From: Flavobacteriales bacterium
GTDB lineage: Bacteria > Bacteroidota > Bacteroidia > Flavobacteriales > Flavobacteriaceae
Direction: 5' to 3'
DNA length: 64,000 nucleotides
NCBI GenBank assembly: GCA_017303755.1
Contig: JAFLBS010000008.1
Location: 62,001 to 126,000, forward strand
In this document: positions 45,124 to 54,787 of the stretch, in pieces
How positions within the stretch are numbered: position 1 is the first letter of the stretch
How the letters are laid out: every line of letters begins with the position of its first letter
The notes under the pieces: generated by a model
Database searches by the model: none
What the model was told of the DNA's origin: nothing
Seen by the model: only the letters and a program-made list of their open reading frames with translations
Translations under genes and position numbers: made by a program

Positions 45124-47529
45124 ATGAAACACATTTACCTACTTTTTACGGTTTTAATTTCTGGTATTCTCCACGCTCAGATTATTACGATTCCCGATGC
45201 GAATTTTAAAGCGAAGTTATTGGAAGCGAATGCTACTAATGGAATTGCTTATGATAGTAATTACAATTCGATTGTAGTTGATGTGAACTCTGATGGCGAA
45301 ATACAATTAAGTGAAGCGCTAAATATACACAGCTTGGAAGTGATGAATAGCTCTATTTCTGATGTAACCGGAATTGCAAATTTTGTGAATCTTAAATGGT
45401 TGAATTGCCCCAATAATTCAATTACGACACTCGATTTAGGCAGTTCAATTGTTTTAAGAGGGTTGAATGCCCATCATAATTCGTTAAGTTCTATTTCGGT
45501 GAGATTTGAAGACATTGTTGAAGGACTTGACTTAAGTTACAATAATTTGACTTCGTTTGTTTTAGAAGAAGGAAGTAATTTTTATGACTCGTTTAACTTG
45601 AGTCATAACCAGCTTTCTACTTTAGTTTTGACTAATAGTTACATTGAATATTTTAATATTAGTTATAATAATTTAACGCAGATTCAGTTTGTTGGTGATG
45701 TTTGGTTTGATTTCTACAGCATCTTTACGCACAATCAATTTACTTTATTGGATCTTTCTACAGCATCATTTAGTTATGATGCTCAAGTGTTTTTGGGTTA
45801 TAATACAGAAGATAACGTTGTTTTTAACCCAGTTGCCAAACCCGGAAACCTAAATTACAGTTCGGACAATACCTCTTTTGATTTGGGGAATTTTCATTCC
45901 AGTACTAGTTGTGATCCTGAATTTACAGGTCAGGTTGCTATAACTGATTGCCCCAATTTACAGAATTTAATTTTTAAAAACGGGCTAGTTCATGGTTATT
46001 ATACTTGTAATGAAGGCGGAACCATTTTTCAGAATGCGTCGTTAAGTTTGAACATATCTAATTGTCCGAGTTTGAAACACATTTGCGTAGACGAAGGTAC
46101 AGAGCAAGCTATTGTTCAAGCGAGAATCAATCAAATGGGATTGCAGAATCAAGTTCAGGTAAACTCGTATTGTACGTTTACGCCGGGTGGTGAGTTTTAT
46201 TCCATCAATGGAGCTACTCGTTATGATTTGAACGCGAATGGTTGTGATGGTTCCGATTTGACCGTTTCGAATCAAAAATTTACAATTACTAATGGAACGC
46301 AAACCAGTACAATTATAGCCAATGATTTAGGCGATTTTACTATTAATGTAGGTTCGGGAACGCATACGATTACTCCAGTTGTGGAGAATCCAGCTGGTTT
46401 TACCATTTCTCCAACCAATGTAGCGGTAAATTTCCCTACGCAAAGTAGCCCGTTTTTGCAAGATTTTTGTCTAACAGCGACTGCGCCATTACACGACTTT
46501 GATATTACGTTGATTCCGTTGAACGCAGCCCGACCCGGTTTTGATGCTCATTATAGATTGGTTTATAAAAATACAGGAAATGTTATTGATAGCGGAACGA
46601 TAGTGTTGAATTATGATGACACTGTTTTGGATTGGATAAGTTCGACAGTTGCACCTTCAATCATTAACGATGCTTTGAGTTGGAGTTTTGCCGATTTAGA
46701 ACCTTTTGAAACGCGAAGTATTGATGTGACCTTTAATTTAAATTCGCCAACAGAAACGCCTCCGTTGAATGGAAACAATATTTTAGGATTTACTTCTTCG
46801 ATTGGTGAAAACGGTGCTCCACAACCTTTTTCTAATCAGCATTTATTGTATCAAACCGTAGTGAATTCATTTGATCCTAACGATAAAGTATGTTTGGAAG
46901 GACAAGTTTTGGATGAAAGTTATTTGGGTGGTTTTGTTACGTATCTAATCCGATTTGAAAATACCGGAAATTTTGCGGCTCAAAATATTGTTGTAAAAGA
47001 TGTAATTGACACTTCAAAATTTGAAATTAGTTCGTTGATTCCAATTGCGGGCAGTCATGATTTTTATACCCGAATTGTAGACAATAAAGTAGAATTTGTT
47101 TTTGAAAATATTAACCTTCCGTTTGATGATGCCAATAACGATGGATTTGTTGCGTTTAAAATACAATTAGCGCCATCCGTTACTGCAGGATCTACTATTA
47201 GCAATAGTGCGAGCATCTATTTTGATTATAATTTTCCAATTGAGACACCACCTGCAGTTTCTTATGTAGGAATATTAAGTGCGGATTCGTTTGTTTTTGA
47301 TGAGCAATTTATCATTTCACCTGTTCCAACTAAAAATAGTTTACAAATCAATTCAAAAAATTATTTAATTATTGAACGAGTTGAAATTTATAACCATTTA
47401 GGTCAGATTGTTCAAAGCGAAGTTGGGATTAATTCCACTATAGACGTTTCTCGACTATCAAAAGGAAGTTATTTCTTAAAGATAAGAGCTAAAGAAGGAG
47501 TATTTGTAAAGCAGTTTTTGAAAGAATAG
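45124..47529 (+). CDS. Leucine-rich T9SS-sorted surface protein
   Basis: Protein of 801 residues with a signal peptide (ends LHAQ). An N-terminal leucine-rich region follows a characteristic IPDANFKAKLLEAN cap and VDVNSDGEIQLSEAL (GLDLSYNNLTSF, FNLSHNQLSTL, FNISYNNLTQI). A DUF11-like fold comes next, then a DPNDK region (SFDPNDKVCLEG, YLIRFENTGNFAA, SIYFDYNFPIETPP) shared with the 27355 and 30426 products. The T9SS sorting domain is ISPVPTKNSLQIN ... GSYFLKIRAKEGVFVKQFLKE, with PVP in place of the usual PNP. Probably a surface-attached binding protein. A terminator follows at 47550. Confidence 0.88.
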   Translation: MKHIYLLFTVLISGILHAQIITIPDANFKAKLLEANATNGIAYDSNYNSIVVDVNSDGEIQLSEALNIHSLEVMNSSISDVTGIANFVNLKWLNCPNNSITTLDLGSSIVLRGLNAHHNSLSSISVRFEDIVEGLDLSYNNLTSFVLEEGSNFYDSFNLSHNQLSTLVLTNSYIEYFNISYNNLTQIQFVGDVWFDFYSIFTHNQFTLLDLSTASFSYDAQVFLGYNTEDNVVFNPVAKPGNLNYSSDNTSFDLGNFHSSTSCDPEFTGQVAITDCPNLQNLIFKNGLVHGYYTCNEGGTIFQNASLSLNISNCPSLKHICVDEGTEQAIVQARINQMGLQNQVQVNSYCTFTPGGEFYSINGATRYDLNANGCDGSDLTVSNQKFTITNGTQTSTIIANDLGDFTINVGSGTHTITPVVENPAGFTISPTNVAVNFPTQSSPFLQDFCLTATAPLHDFDITLIPLNAARPGFDAHYRLVYKNTGNVIDSGTIVLNYDDTVLDWISSTVAPSIINDALSWSFADLEPFETRSIDVTFNLNSPTETPPLNGNNILGFTSSIGENGAPQPFSNQHLLYQTVVNSFDPNDKVCLEGQVLDESYLGGFVTYLIRFENTGNFAAQNIVVKDVIDTSKFEISSLIPIAGSHDFYTRIVDNKVEFVFENINLPFDDANNDGFVAFKIQLAPSVTAGSTISNSASIYFDYNFPIETPPAVSYVGILSADSFVFDEQFIISPVPTKNSLQINSKNYLIIERVEIYNHLGQIVQSEVGINSTIDVSRLSKGSYFLKIRAKEGVFVKQFLKE

Positions 47530-47549
47530 TTTATAATCAATATTAAAAA

Positions 47550-47585
47550 ATCCGTTTATTCAAATTGAGTAAACGGATTTTTTTA
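47550..47585 (+). terminator. Terminator of the LRR surface-protein gene
   Basis: AATCCGTTTA/TAAACGGATT stem with a 10-nt loop and seven T residues. Confidence 0.85.
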
Positions 47586-47591
47586 ATTCTT

Positions 47592-47624
47592 AACCCTTCG
47601 AGGGTTTTAAACCCTCGAAGGGTT
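47592..47624. repeat. Perfect 16-bp inverted repeat with 1-nt centre
   Basis: AACCCTTCGAGGGTTT, one T, then the exact complement. It can form a cruciform or a strong bidirectional terminator, and lies just before the stop codon of the dipeptidase gene. Confidence 0.85.
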
Positions 47625-47627
47625 GTT

Positions 47628-49016
47628 TTATTTAGAAAGTTCTACAAAATACTTATAAAACAACGGAATCGTTTCAATACCTTTTAAATAATTAAAAATT
47701 CCGAAATGTTCGTTAGGCGAGTGAATCGCATCCGAATCCAAACCGAATCCCATCAAAATAGTTTTTGATTTGAGTTCTTTTTCGAACAAGGCTACAATCG
47801 GAATACTTCCGCCCGAACGAACCGGAATGGCTGGAACACCAAAGGTTTCGGTATACGCTTTGTTGGCTGCTTGGTAACCAATGCTGTCAATTGGCGTTAC
47901 ATAACCTTGTCCGCCGTGGTGTGGTTTTACTTTTACTTTTACCGATTTTGGAGCGATGTTTTCGAAATGTTTCGTAAACAATTCGGTGATTTCTTCCCAA
48001 TCCTGATTCGGAACCAAACGCATGGATATTTTGGCAAAAGCTTTACTTGCGATAACCGTTTTTGCACCTTCACCGGTATATCCGCCCCAAATTCCGTTGA
48101 CGTCTAACGTTGGACGAATCGAGTTGCGCTCGTTGGTTACATAACCTGCTTCGCCATAAATATCTTCAATGTCTAAGGCTTTTTTGTAATTGTCTAAATT
48201 GAATGGTGCTTTGGCCATTTCGGCTCTTTCTGCGGCAGTCAGTTCTTCTACTTTATCGTAAAAACCAGGAATGGTAATGTGGTTGTTTTCGTCGTGCAAC
48301 GAAGCAATCATTTTGGTTAGTACATTAATCGGATTGGCTACTGCGCCACCGTATAAACCTGAGTGTAAATCACGATTTGGCCCGGTTACTTCTACTTCTA
48401 CATAACTCAATCCGCGTAAACCTGTCGTAATAGATGGTTGTTGGTTGGAAATCATTCCCGTATCGGAAATCAAAATCACGTCGCAGCTTAATTTCTCCTG
48501 ATTGCGTTCTACAAACCAGCCTAAACTTTTCGAACCTACTTCTTCTTCGCCTTCAATCATGAATTTGACGTTGCAAGGCAAACAATTGTTGGCAATCATG
48601 TATTCGAATGCTTTTACGTGCATGTACATTTGACCTTTATCGTCACACGAACCGCGAGCAAAAATCGCTCCTTCAGGGTGAATTTCGGTGGTTTTGATTA
48701 CGGGTTCAAATGGTGGTGATGTCCATAATTCCATTGGATCGGGCGGTTGTACATCATAATGACCGTACACCAAAACAGTGGGTAAATTTGGGTCGATGAT
48801 GTGCTCGCCAAAAACGATAGGATAACCCGGAGTTTCGCAAATTTCAACCGTTTTACAACCTGCTTTTTCAAGACTTGCTTTTACGGCTTCGGCTGTGTCA
48901 ATTACATCTTGTGAGTACGCGCTATCGGCACTGACCGACGGAATTTTAAGTAATTCAATTAATTCAGAAATAAAACGTTCTTTGTTTTGTTGAACGTAGT
49001 GTTTTATGTTGTCCAT
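47628..49016 (-). CDS. M20 family dipeptidase
   Basis: Zn-dependent peptidase of 462 residues. Metal and active-site motifs are present: GHYDVQPPDP, the RGSCDDKGQ Asp, the Glu pair in IEGEEEVGSKSL, SDTG, the dimer-site DLHSGLYGG, and a terminal metal His in SPNEHFG. Start chosen at 49016 (MDNIKHYVQQNKERF), giving a normal N-terminus; the frame is open 18 codons further upstream. It is cytoplasmic with no signal peptide. It likely hydrolyses dipeptides or beta-Ala-type peptides. Confidence 0.93.
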   Translation of the reverse strand: MDNIKHYVQQNKERFISELIELLKIPSVSADSAYSQDVIDTAEAVKASLEKAGCKTVEICETPGYPIVFGEHIIDPNLPTVLVYGHYDVQPPDPMELWTSPPFEPVIKTTEIHPEGAIFARGSCDDKGQMYMHVKAFEYMIANNCLPCNVKFMIEGEEEVGSKSLGWFVERNQEKLSCDVILISDTGMISNQQPSITTGLRGLSYVEVEVTGPNRDLHSGLYGGAVANPINVLTKMIASLHDENNHITIPGFYDKVEELTAAERAEMAKAPFNLDNYKKALDIEDIYGEAGYVTNERNSIRPTLDVNGIWGGYTGEGAKTVIASKAFAKISMRLVPNQDWEEITELFTKHFENIAPKSVKVKVKPHHGGQGYVTPIDSIGYQAANKAYTETFGVPAIPVRSGGSIPIVALFEKELKSKTILMGFGLDSDAIHSPNEHFGIFNYLKGIETIPLFYKYFVELSK

Positions 49017-49162
49017 TGATTTAAAGTAAATGATAATGTCAAATATACGAATTGAAATTTCAAATAACAAAAAACAAATTTCAACATTCAGATTTTAGAA
49101 TAGTGTTAGTGATGCATTGAATTTTCAATCGTACAATTTTTTTTGTTATTTGGGATTTGTTA

Positions 49163-49192
49163 TTTGGAATTTAAAAAAAACAACTATATTTG
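49163..49192 (+). promoter_or_regulatory. Bacteroidota-type promoter of tRNA-Leu
   Basis: TTTG at 49163-49166 and TATATTTG at 49185-49192, spacer 18 bp; the tRNA starts 13 bp after the -7 box. Same boxes as the tRNA-Asp promoter. The rest of the 49017-49205 spacer is AT-rich with no gene seen. Confidence 0.75.
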
Positions 49193-49205
49193 CACTCACA
49201 ATTTT

Positions 49206-49287
49206 GCGGGTATGGTGAAATTGGTAGACATGCCAGACTTAGGATCTGGTGCCGCAAGGCGTGTAGGTTCGAGTCCTATTACCCGCA
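49206..49287 (+). tRNA. tRNA-Leu (anticodon TAG)
   Basis: Class II tRNA of 82 nt. The acceptor is GCGGGTA/TACCCGC, the anticodon stem is CCAGA/TCTGG with loop CTTAGGA (anticodon TAG at 49240-49242), a short variable arm reads TGCCGCAAGGCGT, the T arm is TAGGTTCGAGTCCTA, and the discriminator is A. It marks the left border of an accessory island; tRNA-Leu genes are common integration sites. Confidence 0.96.
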
Positions 49288-49301
49288 CTGTATGAGATTA
49301 C

Positions 49302-49336
49302 AAAACCCTTAAAATCAATCTTTTAAGGGTTTTTTG
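49302..49336 (+). terminator. Terminator of tRNA-Leu
   Basis: AAAACCCTTAAAA/TTTTAAGGGTTTT stem with a T-tract. The remaining DNA to 49554 is AT-rich, with a TTTTGCCGAA direct repeat at 49345-49365 and nothing else recognised. Confidence 0.85.
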
Positions 49337-49554
49337 TTTTCTTTTTTGCCGAAATTTTGCCGAATATCATCTTAAATCACTTCTATTTATTTAAGTCAAC
49401 TGCTTTTCTCTAAATGAATTTACTTTAAATACCTCATTAGAGATAACATAAAGGCACACAATTTATTTAATGTTTGTTTTATAAACAAATGACATTTTAT
49501 TAGGATTTCATTAAGCTTTTTTATTATTTTGAAGAAATCTTAATATAATATTTT

Positions 49555-50976
49555 ATGGATTGGTCAAAATATTTAAATGCCAGTAGACTAAGACCCACAA
49601 CAAGAGAAACTCAAAATGACCCAAGAAATGAATTTGAAAGTGATTTTGGAAGGGTTATTTTTAGTCCTGCAATACGTAGGATGCATGATAAAACCCAAGT
49701 TTTTCCATTAACAACGGATGATAATATACATTCAAGATTAACTCATTCAATGGAAGTAATGGCTGTTGGTCATTCTTTAGGATTAAGACTATGTGAAGAT
49801 GTCAGATTCCAGAAGCTAGTAAATAGAGATAAAAATGATTTACTTCGGGAAATACCTGTATTATTGAAAAATTCTTGTTTGGTTCATGATATTGGAAATC
49901 CACCATTTGGGCATTTTGGAGAAACAGTAATTCAAAATTATTTTATTAATCTTTTTGAAAATAAAAACTACTGTTTTAATCTAAATGAAAGAGAAAAAGG
50001 GGACTTTACATATTTTGACGGAAATGCACAAGGGTTTAGAGTTTTAACCAAATTACAAGTATTAGATGATGCTTATGGATTAAATTTAACATACGCATCA
50101 CTTGGAGCTTATTTGAAATACCCCAACACGGATAAGATTGAAAAGAGTATAATTTACAAAAAGAAACGAGGAGTGTTTCAATCCGAGAAGGAATATCTTG
50201 CAAAAATATTCAATGATTGTCAGTTACATGGACATGATGGCTCTTTTATTAGGCATCCATTATCATTTTTAATGGAAGCATCAGATTCAATATGTTATTT
50301 TGTTATGGATATTGAAGATGGTTATAACAAAGGGTGGTATAAATATGACTTTATCAAATCTAATCTTATAGAAATAGAAGGGATGAAAGAGATATTTCAA
50401 AAAGTTGAAATCAAGGACGATATTACAGGTGAGTTGCCCTCAGAAATGAAAAAAGTTGTCAACTTAAGAATTAGACTTATTTCTAGATTAGTCATATTGA
50501 CAATAGATAATTTCATCAATAATTATGAAGCGATTTGCAATGGAACCTATAATGAAGAATTAATCAATGATGATGCTTCTGGACTTGCAAATACATTACA
50601 AAATTTTTGTATTGATAATATTTTTCCTAAACATGAAATTCAATCCTTAGAACTTACAGGGCATTCTGTATTATCAGGTTTGTTAGATTATTATATTAAT
50701 TTTATTTTTAATGGCAATAAAGACTATAAAAAAAGAGCTGTTGGCTTAATATCAAATAGTATTATCAAAGCATCGTTAATTGAAAATGGCTTTGACCATA
50801 AAATAATTCAAGACACAAATAATTATTACAAACTTTTTGAATTACCTAGTAATGGTAACGAAAATAAATTAAATGATTATTATAAATTAAGAATTATTGT
50901 TGACTTTATAGCAGGAATGACAGACCAATATGCATTAAACCATTACCAAAAACTAAGTGGGCAAAAAATTAGTTGA
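49555..50976 (+). CDS. dgt: dGTPase-type dNTP triphosphohydrolase (HD domain)
   Basis: Protein of 473 residues of the Dgt family, which cleaves dNTPs to nucleoside and triphosphate. An N-terminal RDRxR-like region (NDPRNEFESDFGRVIFSPAIRRMHDKTQVFPL) precedes the HD motif: His64 in THSMEV and His111-Asp112 in LVHDIGNPPFGHFGE, which is the dGTPase signature. A later Asp lies in MEASDSICYFVMDIED. It is the first gene of an operon and overlaps the next by 20 bp. Some dGTPases act in anti-phage defence by depleting dNTPs; the association with a methyltransferase and a nuclease candidate makes that role likely here. Housekeeping dgt is the alternative. Confidence 0.92.
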   Translation: MDWSKYLNASRLRPTTRETQNDPRNEFESDFGRVIFSPAIRRMHDKTQVFPLTTDDNIHSRLTHSMEVMAVGHSLGLRLCEDVRFQKLVNRDKNDLLREIPVLLKNSCLVHDIGNPPFGHFGETVIQNYFINLFENKNYCFNLNEREKGDFTYFDGNAQGFRVLTKLQVLDDAYGLNLTYASLGAYLKYPNTDKIEKSIIYKKKRGVFQSEKEYLAKIFNDCQLHGHDGSFIRHPLSFLMEASDSICYFVMDIEDGYNKGWYKYDFIKSNLIEIEGMKEIFQKVEIKDDITGELPSEMKKVVNLRIRLISRLVILTIDNFINNYEAICNGTYNEELINDDASGLANTLQNFCIDNIFPKHEIQSLELTGHSVLSGLLDYYINFIFNGNKDYKKRAVGLISNSIIKASLIENGFDHKIIQDTNNYYKLFELPSNGNENKLNDYYKLRIIVDFIAGMTDQYALNHYQKLSGQKIS

Positions 50977-53900
50977 AATACAAAAAATAGTTGAAGATTC
51001 ACCGATAGATTTTTTAGAATATATCAAACGAAATGTAAGCGTTGATGTATATGAGTTTTTACTGAGATTAAGTGAAATCACCGAAGTTTATATTTTCAGT
51101 GGTGTAATAAGAAATTTTTTTCTGCAAAAAGAAGAAATTAGAGATCTAGATGTAGTAATTAAAGAACATGTAGACATTGAAAGCTTTGTCAATAAATCGA
51201 TTTCTGTAAAGCATAATAGTTTTGGAGGTTACAAAATCAATATGTCAGAAATTAATATTGATTTGTGGACATTAGAAAAAACATGGGCAGTACAATATCA
51301 AAAAAGGCTTGAATTGGATGATGAGGTTGATAACTTATATCGATTTATTCCCTCCACTGCCTTCTTTAATTTTTCTGCAATATTGTTTTCATTAAATGAG
51401 AAAAGATTTTATTATAAAAATGATTTTTTAAGATTTTTAAGTAATAGAGAAATTAATTATGTGTATATACCAAATGCAAATTATTCTCTATGTGTAGTCA
51501 ATAGTTTGTATTATGCTGATAAATACAAATTGAAAATAGCTGATAAACTGAAGCGATTTTTAATTCAACTTTACAAAACCAAATTAAATTTCACGGATAT
51601 TCAGCTAAAACATTTTGGAAGAATTGAATATTCAGAAGAGGAAATTAAAACAAGAATTTCAAATTTTAAAATAGATAAGAGAAGCGTGAGCGATTACATA
51701 ACTGAAAATTTGGATGAGGTGTTTACAGGGCTTGGTTTAAGTGTAGATAATGGTCTTTTCATTACAACTGACGAGAAATGGAAAACTGAAACCGCTTTTC
51801 CGAATCGTGTAAAAAGATTAATTGAAAACGAACTAAAACCTGATGCATTTTTCTGCTTTGATAATAAGCCTTTAGTCCTTTTTTTTGAAAATCCAACAAA
51901 TAAATATGATTTACACAAAGCAATCTGGAACTTCAATGAAAGCCCAATTGTGATAATTATAGAAAATAATATTGTTGAGATTTTTAATGGCTTTAATTTT
52001 GATTTTAAACTAGAATTATTAAAGAAAATTGGTAAAGGAGAAAAATTAACGGATTTTACCTATTTTAATTTAGTAACTGGTAAAACTTGGGAGCAGTATA
52101 AGACACAATTGCATTATACTAATCGAGTTGATTACAATTTACTGCAAAACATAAAGAGTGCTAGAAAATTACTAGTTAAAAATTTAGACGCCAAAATTGG
52201 AAATGCAATTATTGGTAAAGCAATTTTTGTTAGGTATTTAATAGACCGAAAAGTCAAGATTAAATTTGACGATAAACTACGTGCGTGGGACAATTCCGAA
52301 TTTTGTGATTTACTTTCTCAACCAAAAAAAATAAGAGAATTTTTCGATTATTTGGATGATGATGAAAGAGGTTTTAAAGGTGATTTATTTCCTATAACTC
52401 CTGAAGATTATGAGAAAATAACGGTTAATGATTATCTCGTAATAAAACGATTGTTGGAAGGGGAAGATATTGAAACAAATCAGCCATCATTATTTGATTT
52501 TTATGATTTTTCAATAATTCCTATAGAATTCATTAGTAATGTATATGAATTGTTTATCGGACAAGATAACCAGAAAAAAGAAGGAGCTTACTATACACCA
52601 TTATTTCTTGTAGACTATATTCTGAAAGAAACTGTTGGGAATTATTTAAGCGATGGCGATAGTCGTTTAATAAGACTTAATGAAATTTTATCTGAAGATA
52701 ATTTTTCAATTTGCAAGGTATTAGACCCCGCATGTGGTTCGGGAATTTTTTTAGTTGAGACACTTAGGAAAATTATAGAAGCCTATACTCTTGAAACGGG
52801 TATTGATGTTACTTCTGAACTATTCAAAACTGCAATAAAAAATTTAGCAAAAGAGAATATCTTTGGAATAGATAAAGATTTAAGTGCCGTACAGGTAGCC
52901 ATTTTTTCAATTTATTTAACATTGTTAGATTATTTAGAACCGCCAGATATTGAGAATTTTAAATTTCCAGAGCTATTAAATACTAATTTTTTTGAAGCTG
53001 ATTTTTTTGATTGCGAAGCCAGCTTTAATAGCAAATTAAAGCATGTAGAATTTCAATTTATTCTGGGAAATCCACCATGGAAAGGAAATGGTATGGATAG
53101 TTTGGGCAATTCATATTTGAAAAATAGGAAAAGAAAAGAAAAAGAATTAGGAAAAAAATATGAAATAGCTGTTAATAATAATGAAATAGCAGAAGGATTT
53201 ATATTAAGAGTAAGTGATTTCAGTAGTTCAACGACCCAAGTTTCTCTAATTGTCAGAAGCAGTAGTTTATATAATTTGGGATATAATAGTAATGGTAGTA
53301 GTTTCAGAAAATATTGGTTAGAGGAGTTTTATATTGATAAAATATTTGAGTTGGCTCCAGTACGGCATGAGGTATTCGAAAAATCTAATCAGCCAGCTAT
53401 TGCTCCTGCAGTAGTTTTATTCTATAGATATGCAAATGGAGAAAATACAGATAATAATTTAATTCAACACATAACTTTAAAGCAAAGCCGTTTTTTCTCT
53501 TTGTTTAAAATATTTACAATCAATAGGTCTGATTATAAAGTGCTAAATCAAAAGAAATTCAAAGATTTTGATTGGATTTGGAAAGTTTTAGTTTATGGTT
53601 CGTATTTAGATTTTAATTTTTTGAAAAGATTAAAAAGTGATTATCCGACAATAAAAGAAATTGTTTCAAATGACGAAAAATACTCAGTAGGAACAGGGGT
53701 TCAATTCAGTAGTAATCCGACTTATGATGCAACACACCTTTTTGGTAAACCTTTTTTAGACGCTTATGGAGTTAGTTCTTTTTTTATTAATCCCGAAAGT
53801 ATATCATCTTTTGCAGTAGAAAAATTACACAGGCTTAGAAATGATTTTATTTTCAAGTCCCCTATGCTTTTAATGAGAAAAGGATTAGATATGAAAACGC

Positions 53901-54787
53901 TAAAAATTAAAAGCGCAATATCAAAAAAAGATGTTCTTTTTAAAGATAGTTTGACTTCAATCAGCACAAAGGATAAAAAAGATATTGATACATTATATAA
54001 TATTTTAGGTGTTTTTTCCTCAAGCCTATTATCTTATTATTCTATAAACACTTTTGGTTCAGTTGGTGTAGAAAGAGAACAAACACAGAATTACAATAAA
54101 TTTAGTTTACCATACTTAGATTTGGAAGTAAAAGATTGTATTGTAAAAATTGAAAATGATTTTGAAAAGATTTATTCTGAAAAGAAAAAAATTCTTCACG
54201 ATAACATTAAAATTACAGAATTAAATGAGTCAATTGATTCTAAAATTAAGGAGATTGATGAAAAAGTATTTAAAGGAATAGAAATTAATGATTTAGAATT
54301 CTCATTAATCGATTATGCGATAAATGTTAATAGTAAATTAATTATTGGAACTCCAAACGATAAGAAAAAATTGTATTCTCCAATAAAGTTGAAGGATTCG
54401 ATATTAGAAAACTATGCTCAACTATTTATTAAGCGTTTTAAAACGAATTTGAGTAATAGCCAAAAGAAGTTTATAGTCGAAATATGGCATACAAATCAGG
54501 TTATAGGAATGTTTTTCAAATTAGTTGACAATTCAGACTATTCTAAAGAAATTATATGGATTGATAAACAAAATCAGGATACAGAAGTTATATCTGTTTT
54601 AACTAAAATTAGTACTGAAAAAATAACAGACAAACTATTTGTACAAAAAGACGTTAGAGGATTTGGAAAAGATTATTTTCATATTTTTAAACCCAATGAA
54701 AAAAGATTATGGCACAAAGCGATTGGATATTTAGATGTCAATGAATTTGCAGATGCTATTTTGAAAGAAGGGAGGACTAGTATATGA
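50957..54787 (+). CDS. Nucleotidyltransferase-N6-adenine methyltransferase fusion (type IIG-like)
   Basis: Protein of 1276 residues starting with GTG at 50957, inside the 3' end of dgt. Residues 1-240 resemble a class II pol-beta nucleotidyltransferase head (SGVIRNFF at 48-55, DLD at 63-65, a third Asp at 102 in NIDLW). Residues 250-360 look like the PD-(D/E)XK-type N-terminal domain of type IIG enzymes (PD at 295-296, LVLFFEN at 306-312), but ExK is replaced by ENP. Residues 540-720 are an N6-adenine methyltransferase: AYYTP, LDPACGSG (589-596), NIFGIDKD, NPPW (705-708). The last 500 residues fit a target-recognition domain and coiled coil. The NTase fusion is unusual. Confidence 0.82.
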   Translation: MGKKLVEIQKIVEDSPIDFLEYIKRNVSVDVYEFLLRLSEITEVYIFSGVIRNFFLQKEEIRDLDVVIKEHVDIESFVNKSISVKHNSFGGYKINMSEINIDLWTLEKTWAVQYQKRLELDDEVDNLYRFIPSTAFFNFSAILFSLNEKRFYYKNDFLRFLSNREINYVYIPNANYSLCVVNSLYYADKYKLKIADKLKRFLIQLYKTKLNFTDIQLKHFGRIEYSEEEIKTRISNFKIDKRSVSDYITENLDEVFTGLGLSVDNGLFITTDEKWKTETAFPNRVKRLIENELKPDAFFCFDNKPLVLFFENPTNKYDLHKAIWNFNESPIVIIIENNIVEIFNGFNFDFKLELLKKIGKGEKLTDFTYFNLVTGKTWEQYKTQLHYTNRVDYNLLQNIKSARKLLVKNLDAKIGNAIIGKAIFVRYLIDRKVKIKFDDKLRAWDNSEFCDLLSQPKKIREFFDYLDDDERGFKGDLFPITPEDYEKITVNDYLVIKRLLEGEDIETNQPSLFDFYDFSIIPIEFISNVYELFIGQDNQKKEGAYYTPLFLVDYILKETVGNYLSDGDSRLIRLNEILSEDNFSICKVLDPACGSGIFLVETLRKIIEAYTLETGIDVTSELFKTAIKNLAKENIFGIDKDLSAVQVAIFSIYLTLLDYLEPPDIENFKFPELLNTNFFEADFFDCEASFNSKLKHVEFQFILGNPPWKGNGMDSLGNSYLKNRKRKEKELGKKYEIAVNNNEIAEGFILRVSDFSSSTTQVSLIVRSSSLYNLGYNSNGSSFRKYWLEEFYIDKIFELAPVRHEVFEKSNQPAIAPAVVLFYRYANGENTDNNLIQHITLKQSRFFSLFKIFTINRSDYKVLNQKKFKDFDWIWKVLVYGSYLDFNFLKRLKSDYPTIKEIVSNDEKYSVGTGVQFSSNPTYDATHLFGKPFLDAYGVSSFFINPESISSFAVEKLHRLRNDFIFKSPMLLMRKGLDMKTLKIKSAISKKDVLFKDSLTSISTKDKKDIDTLYNILGVFSSSLLSYYSINTFGSVGVEREQTQNYNKFSLPYLDLEVKDCIVKIENDFEKIYSEKKKILHDNIKITELNESIDSKIKEIDEKVFKGIEINDLEFSLIDYAINVNSKLIIGTPNDKKKLYSPIKLKDSILENYAQLFIKRFKTNLSNSQKKFIVEIWHTNQVIGMFFKLVDNSDYSKEIIWIDKQNQDTEVISVLTKISTEKITDKLFVQKDVRGFGKDYFHIFKPNEKRLWHKAIGYLDVNEFADAILKEGRTSI

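Noticed and set aside
49340-49380. Integrase tail after tRNA-Leu (minus-strand frame DIRQNFGKKENKKPLKD)
   Set aside because: Only 17 codons with a stop just upstream; the resemblance to recombinase C-termini is too weak to call.
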